NCBI GenBank assembly: GCA_900316285.1
Contig: ONCG01000011.1
Span: forward strand, 1 to 64,000
DNA length: 64,000 bases
Reading direction: 5' to 3'
Source: an uncultured Prevotellaceae bacterium
Lineage (GTDB): Bacteria; Bacteroidota; Bacteroidia; Bacteroidales; Bacteroidaceae
Numbering within the stretch: position 1 is the stretch's first letter; each line of letters begins with the position of its first letter. The translations under genes were made by a program, and so were the position numbers. The notes under the pieces are model-generated. The model did no database searches. It was not told where the DNA came from and saw nothing but the letters and a program-made list of their open reading frames with translations. This document shows positions 36,235 to 44,391 of the stretch, one piece after another.

Positions 36235-36257
36235 GGTGAGTCTATTCGTTGTTTTTT

Positions 36258-36641
36258 TTATTGTACTGGATTTCTACTCTTCAGTATAGCTAAAATCACA
36301 TTGATGTCCTCTTGCGACAGTTCGTCTTCTTCCGCAAAGAAAGAGACGAGTGAGGCTACCGATCCGTCGAAGAACGTTTGCTTCACATCATCCATCACCT
36401 GTCTGCAATAGCGCTCCTTCGTCATCAGAGGTGTATAAACCAACTGTTTTCCCGCATTGCCTTTACGCCTCTCTACAAAGCCTTTTTGCTCTAGAATTTT
36501 CAGGAACGTGGCAATGGTGGTATAAGCTGGTTTAGGTTCAGGGTATTGCGATAAGATGTCGTTGACACAAGCACCTTTCCCCATACTCCACAGGATGTTC
36601 ATCACCTGCATCTCGCCTTTGGTCAGAGTCTGTCGTTTCAT
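36258..36641 (-). CDS. BlaI/MecI-family repressor
   Basis: A 127-residue winged-helix repressor (LTKGEMQVMNILWSMGKGACVNDILSQYP...AYTTIATFLKILEQKGFVERRKG). The C-terminal dimerisation part contains the usual cleavage region. It is first in a two-gene unit with the M56 protease, the classic repressor-protease pairing. It probably represses its own promoter through the dyad at 36,674-36,703. Confidence 0.92.
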   Translation of the reverse strand: MKRQTLTKGEMQVMNILWSMGKGACVNDILSQYPEPKPAYTTIATFLKILEQKGFVERRKGNAGKQLVYTPLMTKERYCRQVMDDVKQTFFDGSVASLVSFFAEEDELSQEDINVILAILKSRNPVQ

Positions 36642-36666
36642 AACGTTTCAGTTTTGTTTTCGCTTG

Positions 36667-36703
36667 CAAAACTACTAAAACATTAGAATTCTAAAAACTT
36701 AGT
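36667..36703 (-). promoter_or_regulatory. Candidate BlaI operator and -7 box
   Basis: A perfect palindrome TTAGAATTCTAA (36,683-36,694) is nested within ACTAA/TTAGT arms centred on the same point (36,674-36,678 and 36,699-36,703). On the minus strand TAGTTTTG (36,667-36,674) matches the -7 consensus and abuts the dyad. A bound repressor would cover the -33 to -7 spacer. Confidence 0.55.
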
Positions 36704-36794
36704 AATACGAATTCTTTCCAAAAGCCCGTTTTTTTAACTTTCATTCTTAGTAATTCAGACAGCATTATTAGTAATTAACCATTGAAAAAGCAAA

Positions 36795-36823
36795 TCCCAA
36801 CTCCTCAAGTGGAAGAGCTGGGA
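36795..36823 (-). terminator. Possible nadD terminator
   Basis: An imperfect hairpin (TCCCA...TGGGA ends with CTC/GAG inside) just past the nadD stop, followed on the minus strand by a T-rich TTTGCTTTTTC stretch. Confidence 0.4.
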
Positions 36824-36848
36824 CTGCATGTTTTCTATGACGGGACGC

Positions 36849-37424
36849 TTACGTCGTCTGATAGGCTTTGACGACGTCGTCGTAGATGTTCGTGGGCAAC
36901 AGGCGTCGCACAGGACGGCCCTCGCGAATGCGCTGGCGGATGTCTGTACTGCTGATGTTGTAGAGGCGTGTCTGCACAAGGGTGACATTAGCGGGTAAGG
37001 TGGCGATGTCAATAGGCGATCCCTCGCGCGGATAAATAATAATATGGTAATGGTCGAGGATGTCTTGCGAATGATACCAGCGGTCGAAAACTAGCCAGTT
37101 GTCGGCTCCGATGACAAGAAAGAACTCATGCTCGGGGTAGTCGCGCGAGAGTGCCTGCAGGGTGTCCCACGTGTAGGAGGGACGTGGCAAATGGAACTCG
37201 TAGTCGCTGGCGATGAGACGTGGCTCTGCAGCGAGTGCCTGACGGACGAACGCCAGCCGAAGGTCATCGTCAAGAAGGTCGGTATCGGCCTGCTTAAACG
37301 GGTTCAGCGGCGACACAAGGAACCACACCTCGTCGAGCCGAGCCTTGCGGAGTATCTGCCGTGCCAGGGCGACGTGTCCGCGATGAATAGGGTTGAACGA
37401 CCCACCGTAGATGCCTATCTTCAT
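36849..37424 (-). CDS. nadD: Nicotinate-nucleotide adenylyltransferase
   Basis: A 191-residue enzyme that adenylates nicotinate mononucleotide in NAD synthesis. The nucleotidyltransferase motif GGSFNPIHRGHVALA is at the N-terminus and ISSTDIRQRI near the C-terminus. The gene follows gmk on the same strand. In this window it complements nadK, although the two are 35 kb apart. Confidence 0.95.
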   Translation of the reverse strand: MKIGIYGGSFNPIHRGHVALARQILRKARLDEVWFLVSPLNPFKQADTDLLDDDLRLAFVRQALAAEPRLIASDYEFHLPRPSYTWDTLQALSRDYPEHEFFLVIGADNWLVFDRWYHSQDILDHYHIIIYPREGSPIDIATLPANVTLVQTRLYNISSTDIRQRIREGRPVRRLLPTNIYDDVVKAYQTT

Positions 37425-37494
37425 CGTTGAGAGTTATGTTACTACGTTCCGTGACTATTGTCACGTTGATAAACGTCCTCTTCCATTTCCAAAA

Positions 37495-38118
37495 CTATTC
37501 AGACTCCACTCCCTTCGGAAGGGACTGGGGGTGGGTTAAGAACTCGCCGACGAGCTTTAGTGCCTCAGCCTTGGCGACCTCGAGGTCGTCGTTAACGAGG
37601 ATGCTGTCGAACTGCGGAGCGAACGTCATCTCGTAGGCGGCCTTGGCCAATCGCTCTTCAATAGCCTCTGGTGTGTCAGTAGCACGACTGACGAGGCGGC
37701 GGCGCAGCTCATCAATGGACGGCGGCTGGATGAAGATGCTCAGTGCCTCATCGCCATAGTGGCGCTTGATGTTGACACCACCTTTCACGTCGACGTCGAA
37801 GACGACGTTCTGGCCTGCGCGGCGCTGCCGCTCCACCTGTTTCTTCAGCGTGCCATAGAAGCTGTCTTCATACACCTCCTCATACTCCAGGAACTCGTCG
37901 TTCTCAATCTTCGCGCGGAACTCCTCAGGAGTAAGGAAGAAATACTCCACGCCATCCTGCTCGGTGCCACGCGGTGCACGACTGGTACACGAGATGGAGA
38001 AATACAAGTTCAACTCCGGATGCTCCTGCATCAGCCAGTTCACAATGGTCGACTTGCCACTGCCCGAAGGTGCACTAACAATTATCAACCTGCCCCGTTT
38101 ACTATTATTCTTTTTCAT
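37495..38118 (-). CDS. gmk: Guanylate kinase with repeat-derived tail
   Basis: GMP to GDP kinase, 207 residues. The P-loop APSGSGKSTIVNWL is at residues 16-29, then SRAPRGTEQDGVEYFF and the FDVDVKGG region follow. The last residues (THPQSLPKGVES E) are encoded by an intergenic-type repeat (CCCTTCGGAAGGGACTGGGG on the plus strand), which replaces the normal terminus. The catalytic fold should be unaffected. Confidence 0.95.
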   Translation of the reverse strand: MKKNNSKRGRLIIVSAPSGSGKSTIVNWLMQEHPELNLYFSISCTSRAPRGTEQDGVEYFFLTPEEFRAKIENDEFLEYEEVYEDSFYGTLKKQVERQRRAGQNVVFDVDVKGGVNIKRHYGDEALSIFIQPPSIDELRRRLVSRATDTPEAIEERLAKAAYEMTFAPQFDSILVNDDLEVAKAEALKLVGEFLTHPQSLPKGVESE

Positions 38119-38130
38119 CTGCGTAGTTAT

Positions 38131-38719
38131 TTATCGGAAAGAAATTATCATAATTAGAATAATTATTCCATCAATTATTTTTCTCTTTGCAAATGATTAT
38201 CACCTTTTTTTATTCATTAATCTCTTTTTCTTCGCTCGTGATATATTCTTTGTAATTCTCTTGTGATAAGAGAACAAAGTCATCTACATCCTCAAGATAC
38301 AAATAGCGTTCAGCCCGAAGGCTCTTTTCCCCGAAATTGACGAGTAAGCCTCTATGGTTCTTACTGATGCGCATGTAATTGAATAGCTGAGCACGATGCT
38401 CCGAACAGACGTCTGACGAAGCCTTCAACTCCACCAACACACCATTGCAATAGAAATCAGCCACATAAAATTGGTTGAGTTTCTCATTTTTATAATATAC
38501 CTCCAGCTTCTTCTCACGTTCAGCAACGATGCCCCTTTTAGCAAGTTCGATCTGAAGAGACTCTTGGTAGATAGATTCCGACAACCCTCTCCCTAACACT
38601 CTGTGAACTTCCATGGCGGCACCTACGATTTCGTATATTTCAAGATATTCTTGTCTTGTCATACAAAAACCAAATTATTGGATAAAATTATTCTAATTAT
38701 GATAATTTCTTTCCGATAA
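38131..38719. mobile_element. Inverted-repeat element carrying a GxxExxY gene
   Basis: Perfect 34-bp terminal inverted repeats (38,131-38,164 and 38,686-38,719) begin TTATCGGAAAGAAATTATCA. They enclose exactly one gene with 45 bp and 23 bp of flank. Empty relatives of about 100 bp occur at 30,942 and 32,369. No transposase is encoded, so any mobility would depend on another element. Target-site duplications are not obvious. Confidence 0.7.
38210..38662 (-). CDS. GxxExxY family protein
   Basis: A 150-residue protein of the GxxExxY family, named for the motif seen here as GLSESIY. The VLVELKA segment near residue 75 and the overall length fit a small PD-(D/E)XK nuclease-like fold. Biological role not established. 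The gene interrupts the gmk-yicC neighbourhood and is enclosed by the 34-bp inverted repeats, consistent with its being cargo. Confidence 0.9.
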   Translation of the reverse strand: MTRQEYLEIYEIVGAAMEVHRVLGRGLSESIYQESLQIELAKRGIVAEREKKLEVYYKNEKLNQFYVADFYCNGVLVELKASSDVCSEHRAQLFNYMRISKNHRGLLVNFGEKSLRAERYLYLEDVDDFVLLSQENYKEYITSEEKEINE

Positions 38720-38766
38720 AAATAGCCTTCCGATAAAAAAGAATTAGCTTCCCTTCGGGGGAGGTT

Positions 38767-39645
38767 TTACAGTGCGTTCAGCACTTGCTCCTTGATCTGC
38801 TCGAGCTCGTCCTTCATCATGACGACGAGGTTTTGCATCTCGGCCTGGTTCGACTTAGAGCCGGTGGTGTTGATCTCGCGACCCATCTCCTGCGCGATGA
38901 AACCGAGCTTCTTGCCGATGCCGCGACCTTCTTCCTGCATGGTCTCGCGGAAGTACTTCAGGTGGTTGGCCAGGCGTTGCTTCTCCTCGCTGATATCGAG
39001 CTTCTCGATGTAGTAGATGAGCTCCTGCTCGAGGCGGTTCTTGTCGTAGTCAACCTCGGGAATCTCCTTCAGACCATCGACGATGCGCTGGCGAATCTTC
39101 TCCACGCGCGACTTCTCGTAGGGCTCAATCTGCGCGAGCAGCGAGGCGATATTATCAATCTTCTCCGTGAACTTACGCTGCAGGGCGGCACCCTCCTGAC
39201 GACGGAACGCCTCGAGCTGCGCCAACGACTCTTCGATGGCCCGACGAGCAGCCTTCCACTCCTCTTCATCGAGCTCTTCCATCTCGGTGCGCGTGGTGAC
39301 ATCGGGCAGTCGCATGAGCGTCTGCAGCCAGTCCTGCGGCTCGGGGATTCCCACCTGGTCGACGATGCGCCGCAGCTGCTGGTAGTAGTTCTCTACGATG
39401 GCTCCGTTGATGGGTGTGGCATCCGAACCGGCATCCTTCTCCACCCAAATAGAGAAATCCACTTTCCCTCGTTCCACACTCTTTGCCACCATCTGGCGAA
39501 TCTCCATTTCTTTCTCACGATAGAGGGGTGCGATACGTGTCGAAAGGTCGAGTTGCTTGGAGTTGAGCGACTTCACTTCGACGTTGATTTTTTTGTCTTT
39601 ATAGGCCACGACAGCCTTGCCGTAACCCGTCATTGATAGTATCAT
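38767..39645 (-). CDS. YicC-family endoribonuclease-like protein
   Basis: 292 residues with the family start MILSMTGYGKAVVAYKDKKI and the C-terminal DUF1732 segment (KQRLANHLKYFRETM...GKKLGFIAQEMGREINTTGSKSN). E. coli YicC has been linked to RNA cleavage/stability. The gene usually sits just upstream of gmk, as here apart from the inserted GxxExxY element. It is divergent from tsaB. Confidence 0.93.
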   Translation of the reverse strand: MILSMTGYGKAVVAYKDKKINVEVKSLNSKQLDLSTRIAPLYREKEMEIRQMVAKSVERGKVDFSIWVEKDAGSDATPINGAIVENYYQQLRRIVDQVGIPEPQDWLQTLMRLPDVTTRTEMEELDEEEWKAARRAIEESLAQLEAFRRQEGAALQRKFTEKIDNIASLLAQIEPYEKSRVEKIRQRIVDGLKEIPEVDYDKNRLEQELIYYIEKLDISEEKQRLANHLKYFRETMQEEGRGIGKKLGFIAQEMGREINTTGSKSNQAEMQNLVVMMKDELEQIKEQVLNAL

Positions 39646-39671
39646 AATGGTTTTTATGCGTTAAATTTCTG

Positions 39672-39679
39672 CAAAAGTA
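39672..39679 (-). promoter_or_regulatory. Putative -7 box of yicC-like gene
   Basis: TACTTTTG followed by CA on the minus strand, 27 bp before the ATG. Confidence 0.5.
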
Positions 39680-39701
39680 CGAAATTCCGACGAAAAATCA
39701 G

Positions 39702-39709
39702 TAAATTTG
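39702..39709 (+). promoter_or_regulatory. Putative -7 box of tsaB
   Basis: TAAATTTG followed by CA on the plus strand, 27 bp before the chosen tsaB start. It lies back to back with the yicC-like promoter. Confidence 0.5.
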
Positions 39710-39736
39710 CACTTTATTTATGAAGAAAAAGCAATT

Positions 39737-40471
39737 ATGTCGACAATATTGCATATAGAAACAAGCACCGACGTGTGTTCCGTGGCCGTTAGCCAAGACG
39801 GAAAATGCATCTTTGAACGCGAAGACCGACCGGAGCTCGGCAGCAAGGACAGCAAGGACGGAAAGGGTGCTCAGCGGCGAGGCAGCGCGGTGATGGCAGG
39901 CGTCTTCATCGACGAGGCATTGTCGTTCACCGACTCCCAACTCATCGACCTCGACGCCGTGGCCGTGAGCAGCGGTCCCGGCAGCTATACAGGACTACGC
40001 GTGGGCACATCGGTGGCGAAGGGCATCTGCTACGGGCAGAACCTAAAGCTCATCAGCGTTCCGACATTGGAACTGCTGTGCGTGCCCGTGCTGCTGGCCG
40101 AGAAAGTGAAGGAAGAGAATGCCCTGCTCTGCCCGATGATCGACGCACGTCGCATGGAGGTGTACGCGCAGCTCTTCGACCGTGGGCTGCATGAGGTTAG
40201 GGGCATACAGGCCGACATCGTAGATGCCGACACCTACCGCGAGTATCTCGATGAGCGACCCGTCTACTTCTTTGGAAACGGTGCCGCAAAATGCATGGAA
40301 GCCATCAACCACCCCAACGCACACCTCATCGAGAACATCGTGCCACTGGCACGGTGGATGTTCCCCTTGGCCGAGCGCCGCTTCTTCCAAGAGAAGTTCG
40401 AGGACGTGGCCTACTTCGTTCCCTTCTACCTGAAGGACTTCGTGGCCAAGCAGCCGAAAAAGCTACTATAA
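39737..40471 (+). CDS. tsaB: tRNA t6A synthesis protein TsaB
   Basis: Partner of TsaD/TsaE in N6-threonylcarbamoyladenosine synthesis. The start at 39,737 gives the conserved MSTILHIETSTDVCSVAVS; the upstream ATG at 39,707 falls at the likely transcription start. GPGSYTGLRVG and the C-terminal YFVPFYLKDFVA are family signatures. Residues about 32-53 (DRPELGSKDSKDGKGAQRR onward) replace the usual short S-x-x-H-A loop. They are encoded by AGCAAGGACAGCAAGGACGG, a short tandem repeat. Confidence 0.94.
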   Translation: MSTILHIETSTDVCSVAVSQDGKCIFEREDRPELGSKDSKDGKGAQRRGSAVMAGVFIDEALSFTDSQLIDLDAVAVSSGPGSYTGLRVGTSVAKGICYGQNLKLISVPTLELLCVPVLLAEKVKEENALLCPMIDARRMEVYAQLFDRGLHEVRGIQADIVDADTYREYLDERPVYFFGNGAAKCMEAINHPNAHLIENIVPLARWMFPLAERRFFQEKFEDVAYFVPFYLKDFVAKQPKKLL

Positions 40472-40523
40472 TAAAAAAGAACATAGCAAGCCTGCACATC
40501 CCCCTGAAACCGGCAGGCACTCC

Positions 40524-40552
40524 CCTCTATAGGAGGGGTCGGGGGAGGATTC
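40524..40552. repeat. CCCCTC/GAGGGG repeat just before DUF4290 start
   Basis: ACTCCCCTCTATAGGAGGGG (a hairpin) plus TCGGGGGAGG ends 4 bp before the ATG at 40,553. Its GGGAGG could serve as a ribosome binding site. Confidence 0.7.
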
Positions 40553-41152
40553 ATGAATATAGAAGGATTAGACTACAACACGCAACGTGAGAAGCTGGCT
40601 CTGCCAGAGTATGGTCGAGAGATTCAACGCATGGTGGACCATGCCAAGACGCTTCCCGACAAGAAAGAACGGCAGCGCTGCGCACAGACCATTGTGGCCA
40701 TCATGGACCGCATGTTCCCACAGAACCGACAAAATGCCGACTACAAGCACAAGCTTTGGGACCATTTGGCGCTGATGAGCAACTTCGAACTCGACATCGA
40801 CTGGCCTTACGACATTCATCAGGCTGCCGACATCACCACTCGTCCAGAGCCGATGCCCTACCCGATGAAGGACATCGCCGTGAGACACTATGGTTACATG
40901 GTGTTCGAGCTATTCGACAAGCTGAAGCAGATGCCTCCGGGCAAGGAGCGCGACGAGCTGGCTCGCGTCACCGCCAACCAGATGAAGCGTAACCTGATGC
41001 TGTGGAGCCACGGCTCGTCGGACGATGAGAAGGTGGCAAGCGACCTGGCACGTTTCACCGATGGAAAAATCCAGCTCGACTTGAGTACGTTCAAGTTCGA
41101 GAAGGTCTCGATGAGAGATATGGAAGTGCGCACAAAGAAGAAGAAACGCTGA
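40553..41152 (+). CDS. DUF4290 family protein
   Basis: A 199-residue protein of a family restricted to Bacteroidetes. Recognisable segments are YNTQREKLALPEYGREIQRMV, MFPQNRQNADYKHKLWDHLAL and MPPGKERDELARVTANQMKR. No signal peptide or membrane helix. It regularly precedes murA, as here (50 bp gap), so the pairing is conserved, but its function is unknown. Confidence 0.92.
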   Translation: MNIEGLDYNTQREKLALPEYGREIQRMVDHAKTLPDKKERQRCAQTIVAIMDRMFPQNRQNADYKHKLWDHLALMSNFELDIDWPYDIHQAADITTRPEPMPYPMKDIAVRHYGYMVFELFDKLKQMPPGKERDELARVTANQMKRNLMLWSHGSSDDEKVASDLARFTDGKIQLDLSTFKFEKVSMRDMEVRTKKKKR

Positions 41153-41202
41153 ACCCACCCGTTCTGCTTTCTCCCTACTCACACACACCAAAAAACACGC
41201 TT

Positions 41203-42513
41203 ATGGAATCATTCATCATAGAAGGAGGCCAACTGCTCAAAGGAACCATCACACCACAGGGCGCCAAGAATGAGGCCCTGCAGGTGATCAGTGCCTGTCT
41301 GCTCACCGACGATGAGGTACATATCAAAAACGTGCCCGACATTCTGGACGTGAACAACCTCATCCGCCTGCTGAAGGACATGGGGGTGGACGTGAAGAAG
41401 AATGCGCCCAACGACTACACGTTCTGTGCCAAGAACCTGAACTTGGACTATCTGCAGAGCGACGCATTTGTACGCAAGTGTGCCTCGCTGCGCGGCTCAG
41501 TACTGCTCATCGGTCCGCTGCTCGGACGTTTCGGCAAGGCCGTCATCGCCGAGCCAGGTGGAGACAAGATTGGTCGCCGCCGTCTGGACACCCACTTCCT
41601 GGGATTCAAGAAGCTGGGTGCGAAGTTCGTACACGAAGAAGAGCGCAATGTCTACGACATCGAGGCCAAACGCCTGAAGGGCTGCTACATGCTGCTCGAC
41701 GAGGCTTCGGTGACGGGAACGGCAAATGTCGTCATGGCGGCTGTGATGGCTGAGGGCACCACCACCATTTACAATGCTGCCTGCGAACCCTATCTGCAGC
41801 AGCTTTGCCACCTGCTAAACGCCATGGGTGCACAGATCAGCGGCATTGCCTCAAACTTGCTCACCATCGTCGGCGTAAAGTCGTTACACGGTGCCAATCA
41901 TACGATTCTGCCTGATATGATTGAGGTGGGCTCGTTCATTGGAATGGCTGCCATGGTGGGCGACGGCATCACCATTAAGAATGTGTCGCTGAAGAACCTG
42001 GGCATCATCCCCGATGCCTTCCGTCGGCTGGGCATCAAGATCAAGGAAGACGGCGACGACCTGTTCATTCCGCGTCAACCACACTACGCCGTGGAGTCGT
42101 TCATCGATGGAACCATCATGACGCTTGCCGATGCCCCGTGGCCAGGACTCACGCCCGACCTGCTGAGTGTGCTACTCGTCGTAGCCACGCAGGCACGAGG
42201 CTCGGTGCTCATCCACCAGAAGATGTTCGAGAGCCGACTGTTCTTCGTCGACAAACTCATCGACATGGGTGCACAGATCATTCTCTGCGACCCGCATCGA
42301 GCAGTCGTCGTGGGCCACGATCGGAAAATCCGCCTGCGTGCCGGACGCATGACGAGTCCCGACATTCGTGCGGGTATCGCCTTGCTCATTGCCGCCCTTT
42401 CGGCCAATGGCACCAGCCGCATTGCCAACATCGCACAGATAGACCGCGGCTATGAAAACATTGAACACCGACTGAACCTGCTCGGTGCAAAAATCACTCG
42501 TGTCAATGATTAA
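41203..42513 (+). CDS. murA: UDP-GlcNAc 1-carboxyvinyltransferase with Asp at the Cys115 site
   Basis: First committed step of peptidoglycan synthesis in the cytoplasm; 436 residues with two inside-out alpha/beta domains. KNEALQVISA near the start and RASLRG-like and RRRLDTH segments are typical. The loop that carries the fosfomycin-alkylated Cys in E. coli MurA reads EPGGDKIG, with Asp121 at the catalytic position. Asp at this site keeps activity and gives fosfomycin insensitivity in characterised enzymes. The stop overlaps the rimM start by 8 bp. Confidence 0.96.
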   Translation: MESFIIEGGQLLKGTITPQGAKNEALQVISACLLTDDEVHIKNVPDILDVNNLIRLLKDMGVDVKKNAPNDYTFCAKNLNLDYLQSDAFVRKCASLRGSVLLIGPLLGRFGKAVIAEPGGDKIGRRRLDTHFLGFKKLGAKFVHEEERNVYDIEAKRLKGCYMLLDEASVTGTANVVMAAVMAEGTTTIYNAACEPYLQQLCHLLNAMGAQISGIASNLLTIVGVKSLHGANHTILPDMIEVGSFIGMAAMVGDGITIKNVSLKNLGIIPDAFRRLGIKIKEDGDDLFIPRQPHYAVESFIDGTIMTLADAPWPGLTPDLLSVLLVVATQARGSVLIHQKMFESRLFFVDKLIDMGAQIILCDPHRAVVVGHDRKIRLRAGRMTSPDIRAGIALLIAALSANGTSRIANIAQIDRGYENIEHRLNLLGAKITRVND

Positions 42514-43039
42514 GAAAGAGGATGTCTACCAGATAGGACGCATCGGCAAGCCGCATGGCGTGAAAGGTGAGGTGCTCTTCCATTTCAGCGACGACGTCTT
42601 CGATCGGGCTGAATCGGAATACCTCATCTTGGAAGTCGACGGCATCCTCGTTCCGTTCTTTATGGAAGAGTATCGCTTCCGCAGCGACGAAACTGCGCTG
42701 GTGCGATTCTGCGACATCAACACACAGGAGCGGGCCCGCCAGCTGACTGGCTGCGACGTGTACTTCCTGCGCAGTGAGGTGCCAGCCGATGAAGAAGGCG
42801 AACTCTCGTGGGCTCAAATCGTTGGCTTCACCGTACGCAACGATGCAGCCGATGACGATGCAGCCCCCGTGGGCACAATCACTGCAGTCGACGACACCAC
42901 CATCAACACCCTATTCGATATTAAGACTCCCGACGGACGCGATGTGCTCGTTCCTGCCAGCGACGATCTGATCACAGACGTCGACACAGAGGCACGCACC
43001 ATCACAATGATTATCCCCGAGGGACTTCTAGAACTTTGA
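42506..43039 (+). CDS. rimM: 16S rRNA processing protein RimM
   Basis: Assembly factor for the 30S head that binds ribosomal protein S19. 177 residues when started at the ATG at 42,506, which yields MIKKEDVYQIGRIGKPHGVKGEV. The extra 7 upstream residues of the longer frame are unlikely. The N-terminal RimM barrel is followed by a PRC-barrel (VDDTTINTLFDIKTPDGRDVLVPASDDLI). It is translationally coupled to murA by the overlap. Confidence 0.95.
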   Translation: MIKKEDVYQIGRIGKPHGVKGEVLFHFSDDVFDRAESEYLILEVDGILVPFFMEEYRFRSDETALVRFCDINTQERARQLTGCDVYFLRSEVPADEEGELSWAQIVGFTVRNDAADDDAAPVGTITAVDDTTINTLFDIKTPDGRDVLVPASDDLITDVDTEARTITMIIPEGLLEL

Positions 43040-43136
43040 ACACTGCATAGCAGGCGCATTGAACTTTGAACGCTGCGCAGCAGCTTTTGAACCGTCGCGC
43101 AGCGACACTTGAACCGCGCCGCAGGCGCATTGATAT
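43040..43136. repeat. Intergenic TTTGAAC/GCGC repeat cluster
   Basis: Contains GAACCGTCGCGCAGCGACA, the exact reverse complement of 19 bp inside nadK, plus related GCGCCGCAGGCGC-type units. It separates rimM from dxr. Confidence 0.85.
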
Positions 43137-44288
43137 ATGAAACACTCTATATGCATCCTTGGCTCTACCGGCTCTATCGGCACCCAGGCACTCGACGTCA
43201 TCTCACAGCATGAGGACCGCTACGAGGTGTATGCCCTCACGGCAAACAACAAAGTGGAACTGCTGGCCAAGCAGGCCCGGCAGTATAACCCAGCCGCGGT
43301 GGTCATTGCCAACGAGGAGCGCTACGACGAACTGAAGGCGCTACTCAGCGATCGCCCCGACATCAAGGTTTATGCCGGAGCACAGGCTCTCTGCGACATC
43401 GTGGAGGCCGGCCCCATCGACATGGTGCTCACAGCCATGGTGGGTTTTTCAGGTCTTGAGCCAACCATCCATGCCATCCGTGCACGGAAGAAGATATGTC
43501 TGGCTAATAAAGAGACACTCGTCGTGGCTGGGGAACTCATCTGCCAGCTGGCTGAGGAGTACCATGTGCCCATCCTGCCCGTTGACAGCGAGCACTCTGC
43601 CATCTTCCAGAGTCTGGTAGGCGAAGGCGACAACGAAATAGAAAAAATCCTGCTCACGTGCTCGGGTGGACCTTTCCGCAAGTTCACGCAAGAGCAGTTG
43701 CAGACGGTCACCGCTGCCGATGCCCTGAAGCATCCCACTTGGGACATGGGCGCAAAGATCACCATCGACTCGGCAACACTCATGAACAAAGGTTTCGAGG
43801 TGATGGAGGCACGCTGGCTTTTCGGCGTTCCTGCCGACCGCATACAAGTGCTCATCCATCCGCAATCGATTGTGCACAGCGCCGTACAGTTTGCCGACGG
43901 AAGCGTGAAGGCGCAGCTCGGTGTGCCCGATATGCGACTGCCCATTCAGTATGCCTTCTCGTTCCCCGAGCGTCTGCACCTGAACGGTCCGCGCCTCGAC
44001 CTCTTCAAGAGCCACGACCTGGAATTCCTGGAGCCCGACGTCGAGAAGTTCCGCTGTCTGCAGCTGGCCTTTGATGCCATCCATCGCGGTGGCAACATGC
44101 CCTGCATCGTGAACGCTGCCAACGAGATTGTGAATGAGGCGTTCCGCCACGACCGCTGCTCGTTCCCGCAGATGGCCGACATCATCGGCGAAACCATGCA
44201 GCGTGCCACCTTCAGTGCCACCCCCACCCTCGACACCTATCTGCAAACCGATGCCGAGGCGCGTCGCATCGCAAGTGAATTACTGTAA
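43137..44288 (+). CDS. dxr: 1-deoxy-D-xylulose 5-phosphate reductoisomerase
   Basis: Second enzyme of the MEP isoprenoid pathway, 383 residues. The NADPH site is GSTGSIGTQALDVI, the metal and substrate residues are in LPVDSEHSAIFQSL, and TIDSATLMNKGFEVMEA follows. IspF of the same pathway is encoded 2.3 kb downstream on the other strand. Confidence 0.97.
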   Translation: MKHSICILGSTGSIGTQALDVISQHEDRYEVYALTANNKVELLAKQARQYNPAAVVIANEERYDELKALLSDRPDIKVYAGAQALCDIVEAGPIDMVLTAMVGFSGLEPTIHAIRARKKICLANKETLVVAGELICQLAEEYHVPILPVDSEHSAIFQSLVGEGDNEIEKILLTCSGGPFRKFTQEQLQTVTAADALKHPTWDMGAKITIDSATLMNKGFEVMEARWLFGVPADRIQVLIHPQSIVHSAVQFADGSVKAQLGVPDMRLPIQYAFSFPERLHLNGPRLDLFKSHDLEFLEPDVEKFRCLQLAFDAIHRGGNMPCIVNAANEIVNEAFRHDRCSFPQMADIIGETMQRATFSATPTLDTYLQTDAEARRIASELL

Positions 44289-44355
44289 ACCGAAGAGCTA
44301 CAGTAGGTGCCGATTGCAAAATAAACATAAAATGTAAGACTTTTCTTCCTTTATA

Positions 44356-44387
44356 TTTGGAAATACGTAATAAATACATTACTTTTG
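44356..44387 (+). promoter_or_regulatory. Promoter of toxin-antitoxin pair
   Basis: TTTG (44,356-44,359) and TACTTTTG (44,380-44,387) are exactly 20 bp apart, the best full Bacteroidetes promoter match in the window. Transcription should begin at or within a few bases of the GTG at 44,392. Confidence 0.65.
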
Positions 44388-44391
44388 CAAC

